Source: a bacterium 210820-DFI.6.37
GTDB taxonomy: Bacteria; Bacillota; Clostridia; Peptostreptococcales; Anaerovoracaceae
Direction of reading: 5' to 3'
Assembly (NCBI GenBank): GCA_020558355.1
Contig: JAJCKG010000013.1
Span: forward strand, 1-64,000
Length of the DNA stretch: 64,000 bases
Part shown: positions 60,134-64,000 of the stretch, piece after piece
How positions within the stretch are numbered: position 1 is the first letter of the stretch
How the letters are laid out: every line of letters starts with the position of its first letter
The notes under the pieces: model-generated
The model's input: only the letters and a program-made list of their open reading frames with translations
Database searches by the model: none
What the model was told of the DNA's origin: nothing
Program-made: the position numbers and the translations under genes

Positions 60134-61087
60134 TTAAGGCCGGACCAGCGGCTTTAACGTATCCGTATTAAATTGGATTTCCATTCCCAGCGCCACCGTG
60201 CTCTGAGAATCCACATGCCCTGCGCGGAAATTGGCAATGGCCGGTTTCCTCCAGGGCGCGGTTATTTCTTGAAAGATTTCTTCTGGCGTCAGGGAATCCG
60301 AGGCTCCCTGACAGTCTGTAAAGGTCCCCAGTATGACTCCGGCGCAGTCCCGGAACTTCCCTGCCAGATTCAGGGCCGTGAGACAGCGGTCCACCCGATA
60401 GAGCGGCTCGCTTACTTCTTCTATAAACAGGATTTTCCCGCGTGCATCTATCTCATAGGGGGAACCCAGCGTTGCGGCCAGCATGGAAAGATTGCCGCCG
60501 GTCAGGATGCCCCGGGCCTTTCCGGGATAAAGGACCTGGAAACTTTCACCGGACGGATTTTTGAGAAAACCGGAAAGGGAAGAGGCAAAGAGACTGTGCT
60601 TCAGGCTTCCCAGCGAAAAAGGATCCAGCTTACGGTAGTCGGCACTGGGCATGGGGCCATGAAAGGTCATAAACCCGCAGATCTGATTAAAAGCAGTATG
60701 GAGCGCGGTGATATCGCTGTAACCGATAAACCGCTTTGGATTTTTTTGTATGGTTTTAAAATCCAAAAGAGGCAGCAGCCGGGGAGTTCCGTAGCCTCCC
60801 CGAAGACAAAAGATGCCGGAAATGGACGGATCAGCAAAGGCCTGATTCAAATCACGGGCGCGGACAGGGTCGGGTCCGGCCAGGTAGCCGCTGGAAAGAG
60901 CGCAGCCGGGCATAACGACCGGAACCAGATCGAGAAATTTAATAGACTGGACGGCTGTATCCAAAACAGCCTTTGGAACAGGAGACGCAGGCGCGATAAT
61001 GGCGGCACGGTCTCCTTTTTTTAATGGAGCGGGTCTTTTGAGACCGGCTCCGGAAACAGGTCGAAATGAAGGGATAAATCCGCGCAT
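60134..61087 (-). CDS. LD-carboxypeptidase (S66, MccF/LdcA-like)
   Basis: A 317-residue serine peptidase. LKKGDRAAIIAPASP, the nucleophile S124 in IGYSD, glutamate in FIEEVSEPLYRVDR and histidine in AGHVDSQ define family S66. Members cleave the L,D-bond of murein tripeptide recycling products or inactivate microcin C-like adducts. Start ATG 61087 after AAAGGAGAT. Tail-to-tail with the MFS gene. Confidence 0.9.
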   Translation of the reverse strand: MRGFIPSFRPVSGAGLKRPAPLKKGDRAAIIAPASPVPKAVLDTAVQSIKFLDLVPVVMPGCALSSGYLAGPDPVRARDLNQAFADPSISGIFCLRGGYGTPRLLPLLDFKTIQKNPKRFIGYSDITALHTAFNQICGFMTFHGPMPSADYRKLDPFSLGSLKHSLFASSLSGFLKNPSGESFQVLYPGKARGILTGGNLSMLAATLGSPYEIDARGKILFIEEVSEPLYRVDRCLTALNLAGKFRDCAGVILGTFTDCQGASDSLTPEEIFQEITAPWRKPAIANFRAGHVDSQSTVALGMEIQFNTDTLKPLVRP

Positions 61088-61273
61088 GAAAAGATCTCCT
61101 TTCTGTCAGCCCTTGCGGCGCCATCTTTAATTTCTATTTTATGTATATTCCGGCAGGGTAGAAGAAGATTTTCATTCGCTTGCCGCCTGGAACTTTTAAC
61201 TTTTTTCTAACATCTCTCTAACCGTTTTCAAATAGAATTTCTATAAAGTAGAAGAAAACAGTTGAAAATGCAT

Positions 61274-61334
61274 AAATGCTATTATATAATGCGATTAAAA
61301 CATTTTAAAATGATAAAATGCTATTGTATAATGC
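61274..61334 (+). repeat. Two 19-bp direct repeats in the acyl-CoA synthetase upstream region
   Basis: AAATGCTATTATATAATGC at 61274-61292 and AAATGCTATTGTATAATGC at 61316-61334 (18 of 19 identical, 42 bp apart), with the palindrome CATTTTAAAATG at 61301-61312 between them. Each repeat contains a TATAAT-like hexamer. The 284-bp gap upstream of the gene holds nothing else evident. Confidence 0.65.
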
Positions 61335-61371
61335 TAAAATGTAATTTTGTGATAGCAGGCAGGAGGAAAAT

Positions 61372-63015
61372 ATGGAGATAAAAAGGCAGTTTATTTATGA
61401 GAAGTTCATTACGCCTGTTGAAGGTCCAAAAGGGGAGCTTTTTTCTATTGCGTTCAAGGATACAGAGAGGTTTAATTTCGCGTTTGATATTGTTGATCGG
61501 CTGGCCGGTCAGCAGCCGGAGAAGCTTGCTATGCTGCATATCAGCCGGGATAAAACGGAACGAAGATTTACTTTTAAAGATATGAGCCGTGAATCGTCAA
61601 AGGCCGCCGCTTATTTTAGGTCTTTGGGGATTCGGAAGGGCGATCGGGTCATGCTGGTATTGAAGCGGCATTATCAGTTCTGGTTTGCCATTCTTGGACT
61701 GCACAAGCTGGGCGCTGTTGCGATTCCTGCTACACATTTGATGAAGCAGCATGATTTCGAATACCGTTTCGAAGCGGCGGGGGTAAAGGCTATTATCTGT
61801 ACGGCTGATGGCGACGCGGCGAGGCAGGTGGAGCTGGCTATAAAAGAAAAAGGTCTGCGGCTTCTCCAGATTATGGCGGGAGGAGTCCGGGACGGCTGGA
61901 GTTCTTTCGATCAGGGCATAGAGCTGTGGGATGATACCTTTCAGCCGGAAGAAGCGGCGGGAGGAAGAGAGCCCTCTATCATGTTCTTTACGTCAGGGAC
62001 GACCGGCTATCCTAAAATCGTGACACACAGCTTCCTGTATCCGCTGGGGCATTTTATCACTGCCAGGTATTGGCAGCAGGTGGAGCCGGAAGGCCTGCAT
62101 TTTACGGTTTCTGACACAGGCTGGGGAAAGGCTCTCTGGGGGAAATTGTACGGACAGTGGCTTTGCGAAGCTCCGGTGTTTACCTACGACATGGACAGCT
62201 TTGACGCGGGAGAAATCATGGAGATGATTGCGAAGTACCAGATTACTACCTTCTGCGCGCCGCCTACGGTTTACCGGATGATGATAAAAAAGGATTTTTC
62301 CAGGTACGACCTGAGCAGCCTGCGGCATGCTACTACCGCGGGAGAAGCCCTCAACGCGGAGGTCTATACGCAATTTAAGAATATAACCGGTCTCTCCCTG
62401 CATGAAGGGTTTGGCCAGACCGAAATGACTTTGGCGCTGGGTACGCTGAAAGGGATGGAGGCCAGAGCCGGTTCAATGGGAAGGCCAACGCCGCTTTATC
62501 ATGTGGATCTTGTAGATGAGCAGGGCCGCTCGGTTCCTGACGGGGAAAAGGGAGAGATTGTTATTCGTACCGATCAGGGAGTGCCGATCGGTCTCTTTGA
62601 AGGCTATTTTCGCGATGAAGCTCTCACCAGGCAGTCATGGAAAAGGGGTATTTACCATACCGGTGATATGGCGTGGCGGGATGAGGATGGTTACTACTGG
62701 TATATCGGAAGGGATGATGATGTGATTAAATCGGCAGGCTACCGAATTGGACCTTTTGAAATCGAAAGTGTGCTGATGGAGCTGCCTTATGTGCTGGAAT
62801 GCGGTGTTACTTCCGTCCATGGAAAAATCAGGGGACAGGTTATAAAGGCCTGCATCGTTCTCATTGACGGCATTGAAGGTACCGATGATCTGAAAAAAGA
62901 GATCCAGCGCTATGCCAGAAAGAAGATGGCCAGCTACAAGTATCCGAGAATCATCGAGTTTTGGGATGAACTGCCAAAAACCATCAGCGGCAAGATCCAG
63001 CACAATAAGCTGTAA
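61372..63015 (+). CDS. Medium-chain acyl-CoA synthetase-like AMP-forming ligase
   Basis: A 547-residue adenylate-forming enzyme of the ACSM/acetyl-CoA synthetase-like type. FFTSGTTGYPKIVTHS (about 203-218), GFGQTEMT, YHTGDMAWRDEDGYYWYIGRD and the late KTISGKIQHNKL region are visible. VSDTGWGKALWGK is the MACS marker, pointing to short- or medium-chain or aromatic acids. The following hydrolase may supply the free acid. Confidence 0.88.
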   Translation: MEIKRQFIYEKFITPVEGPKGELFSIAFKDTERFNFAFDIVDRLAGQQPEKLAMLHISRDKTERRFTFKDMSRESSKAAAYFRSLGIRKGDRVMLVLKRHYQFWFAILGLHKLGAVAIPATHLMKQHDFEYRFEAAGVKAIICTADGDAARQVELAIKEKGLRLLQIMAGGVRDGWSSFDQGIELWDDTFQPEEAAGGREPSIMFFTSGTTGYPKIVTHSFLYPLGHFITARYWQQVEPEGLHFTVSDTGWGKALWGKLYGQWLCEAPVFTYDMDSFDAGEIMEMIAKYQITTFCAPPTVYRMMIKKDFSRYDLSSLRHATTAGEALNAEVYTQFKNITGLSLHEGFGQTEMTLALGTLKGMEARAGSMGRPTPLYHVDLVDEQGRSVPDGEKGEIVIRTDQGVPIGLFEGYFRDEALTRQSWKRGIYHTGDMAWRDEDGYYWYIGRDDDVIKSAGYRIGPFEIESVLMELPYVLECGVTSVHGKIRGQVIKACIVLIDGIEGTDDLKKEIQRYARKKMASYKYPRIIEFWDELPKTISGKIQHNKL

Positions 63016-63097
63016 TTCCTGAGAAAAACACAGAATAGTACCCGGCTCCTGGGAATACAATGAAAGAGAAATTTTTCAGAAACGAGGTGTCGGGATA

Positions 63098-64000
63098 GTG
63101 ATCATACAGAATCTGGAGACGCATATTCGGGAAGCGGGCCGAACCGCGAGGGAAGTCTTTGAGGAAATCCACAGCTGGCCGGAGCTGGGAAATGAGGAAT
63201 TTAAAACAGCTACGCTTATTGGAAAGAGGCTGAAAGGGATGGGACTGGAAATAGAGCGGCCTTTGGCTACGGCGGTAATTGCGGATATAAAAGGGACAGG
63301 CCGCGTTCCGGGAGATAAACGTAAAAAAATCGCTTTTCGGGCAGAGCTGGACGCGCTTTCCGTGACAGAAGAAGCTATGGTCAGCTATCGATCCCGGCGC
63401 GCGGGGGTGATGCATGCCTGCGGACATGACGCGCACGCGGCAATTCTGGTAGGACTGGCTCAGGCGCTGTGCCGTCTGCAGAGTGTGCTTCCCTGTGATA
63501 TTCGCCTGATTTTTCAGCCTGACGAAGAAGGAGAGGGAGGCGCGCGGCGGCTGATGGATAAAAATGTGCTGAAAGGAGTCGATCAGATCTATGGATTCCA
63601 TGTGAAACCGGAGCTTCCCGCTGGAACGATAGGAATCCAGTACGGAGCCGTACATGGAGAATCCCTCGTGTTTCGGGCAGAAGTCTTTGGCGCCGCGGCT
63701 CATGGCGCAAAGCCGGAGCAGGGGAAAGACGCCATTTACGCGGCAGCGGAATACATTTCCATGTGCCAGGGTATCCTTTCCAGGGACCTTCCGCCAGGCA
63801 GGACCGGAGTTATTACTTTTGGAACTGTCCAGGGCGGCCGCAAGCGAAATATCCTTGCGGAGCATGTAGTTATGGAAGGAATTGTCCGGGGAGAGGATAG
63901 GCGGATTTGCGGCCTGCTGTCAGAACGGATGCGGCTTCTTGCCAAAGGACTTTCCCAGGCTTTGGGGCTTTGCGTCCAAATAACCTTTACGGATGGCTGC
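63098..64000 (+). CDS. M20-family amidohydrolase (hippurate hydrolase-like), partial
   Basis: Open from GTG 63098 past the window edge; 301 residues are visible. WPELGNEEF, the metal-binding MHACGHDAHAAILVG, FQPDEEGEGGARRLM and GFHVKPELPAG are the M20D amidohydrolase blocks. Such enzymes remove N-acyl groups from amino acids. The start follows ACGAGGTGTCGGG. It is 82 bp after an acyl-CoA synthetase gene, so release and activation of an acyl group may be linked. Confidence 0.88.
   Translation, partial: MIIQNLETHIREAGRTAREVFEEIHSWPELGNEEFKTATLIGKRLKGMGLEIERPLATAVIADIKGTGRVPGDKRKKIAFRAELDALSVTEEAMVSYRSRRAGVMHACGHDAHAAILVGLAQALCRLQSVLPCDIRLIFQPDEEGEGGARRLMDKNVLKGVDQIYGFHVKPELPAGTIGIQYGAVHGESLVFRAEVFGAAAHGAKPEQGKDAIYAAAEYISMCQGILSRDLPPGRTGVITFGTVQGGRKRNILAEHVVMEGIVRGEDRRICGLLSERMRLLAKGLSQALGLCVQITFTDGC

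Noticed and set aside
60173..61024. Long antisense frame of 283 codons
   Set aside because: It lies fully opposite the S66 peptidase gene, which has all catalytic motifs; typical shadow frame of G+C-rich codons.

Overview
The window looks like a chromosomal stretch of a low-to-medium G+C anaerobic member of the Bacillota, class Clostridia. The evidence is a complete dlt (lipoteichoic acid D-alanylation) operon, a DltX peptide, AGGAGG-like ribosome sites with ATG/GTG/TTG starts, sigma-A type TTGACA-17-TATAAT promoters, XRE/AbrB, GntR (YtrA-like) and BlaI regulators, many ferredoxin-type cysteine motifs, and families typical of gut Clostridia (DUF1848, DUF2089, DUF3343, DUF4186). I cannot fix the family; Lachnospiraceae or Anaerovoracaceae-like lineages would both fit. 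Most of the window is ordinary housekeeping and accessory chromosome with no prophage, integrase or CRISPR array.

Layout. 1-0.35 kb: the end of a 93-bp tandem repeat and a terminator. 0.35-2.3 kb: XRE-AbrB regulator with an ABC-2 exporter, behind a perfect 16-bp inverted repeat. 2.4-11.4 kb: GNAT, a 51-residue protein, CAT-like and PaaI-like enzymes, BioB, an NapH-like ferredoxin membrane protein, Nudix, MscL, a large Tet(M)-like GTPase fused to a Rae1/YacP-like NYN nuclease domain, and a DMT transporter. 11.5-11.7 kb: an intergenic DnaA-box element that recurs at 30.4-30.6 kb. 11.9-18.7 kb: DUF2089/YvlB-like operon, ABC-F protein, DUF305 protein, dgt-DUF445, nitroreductase. 18.9-23.1 kb: a mecA-mecR1-mecI-like locus with matching operators. 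23.3-28.9 kb: SGNH hydrolase, phosphodiesterase, NYN/OST-HTH protein, Nudix, GntR-ABC exporter, GNAT. 28.9-37.8 kb: ferredoxin/Crp divergent pair, macro-domain protein, DacF, DUF3343, SH3-GH73 autolysin, cohesin-like surface protein, M29 aminopeptidase, lipid kinase.

37.9-42.98 kb is the accessory part: a tRNA-Ser(CGA), then an HNH nuclease/methyltransferase pair with AT-rich codons, DUF4186 and DUF1848 genes, a flavodoxin-like gene, a decayed nucleotidyltransferase/HEPN pair and what looks like a solo IS21-type end. 43-50.5 kb: sbcD-sbcC, cysK, mutY, a polysaccharide deacetylase. 50.7-55 kb: dltA-B-C-D with dltX at the 3' end. 55-64 kb: DtxR-type regulator, deoD, a FadD-like ligase with TetR and MFS genes, an S66 carboxypeptidase, a medium-chain acyl-CoA synthetase and an M20 amidohydrolase cut by the window edge.

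Themes. Cell-envelope maintenance is prominent (inducible PBP, DacF, GH73, deacetylase, dlt, S66 peptidase). Ribosome/RNA quality control is another (Tet-NYN fusion, ABC-F, NYN/OST-HTH). The most unusual items are the fixed-geometry DnaA-box element present twice, the HNH-methyltransferase pair beside a tRNA, and the GTPase-nuclease fusion. All calls are from reading the sequence and family knowledge; no database search was run.
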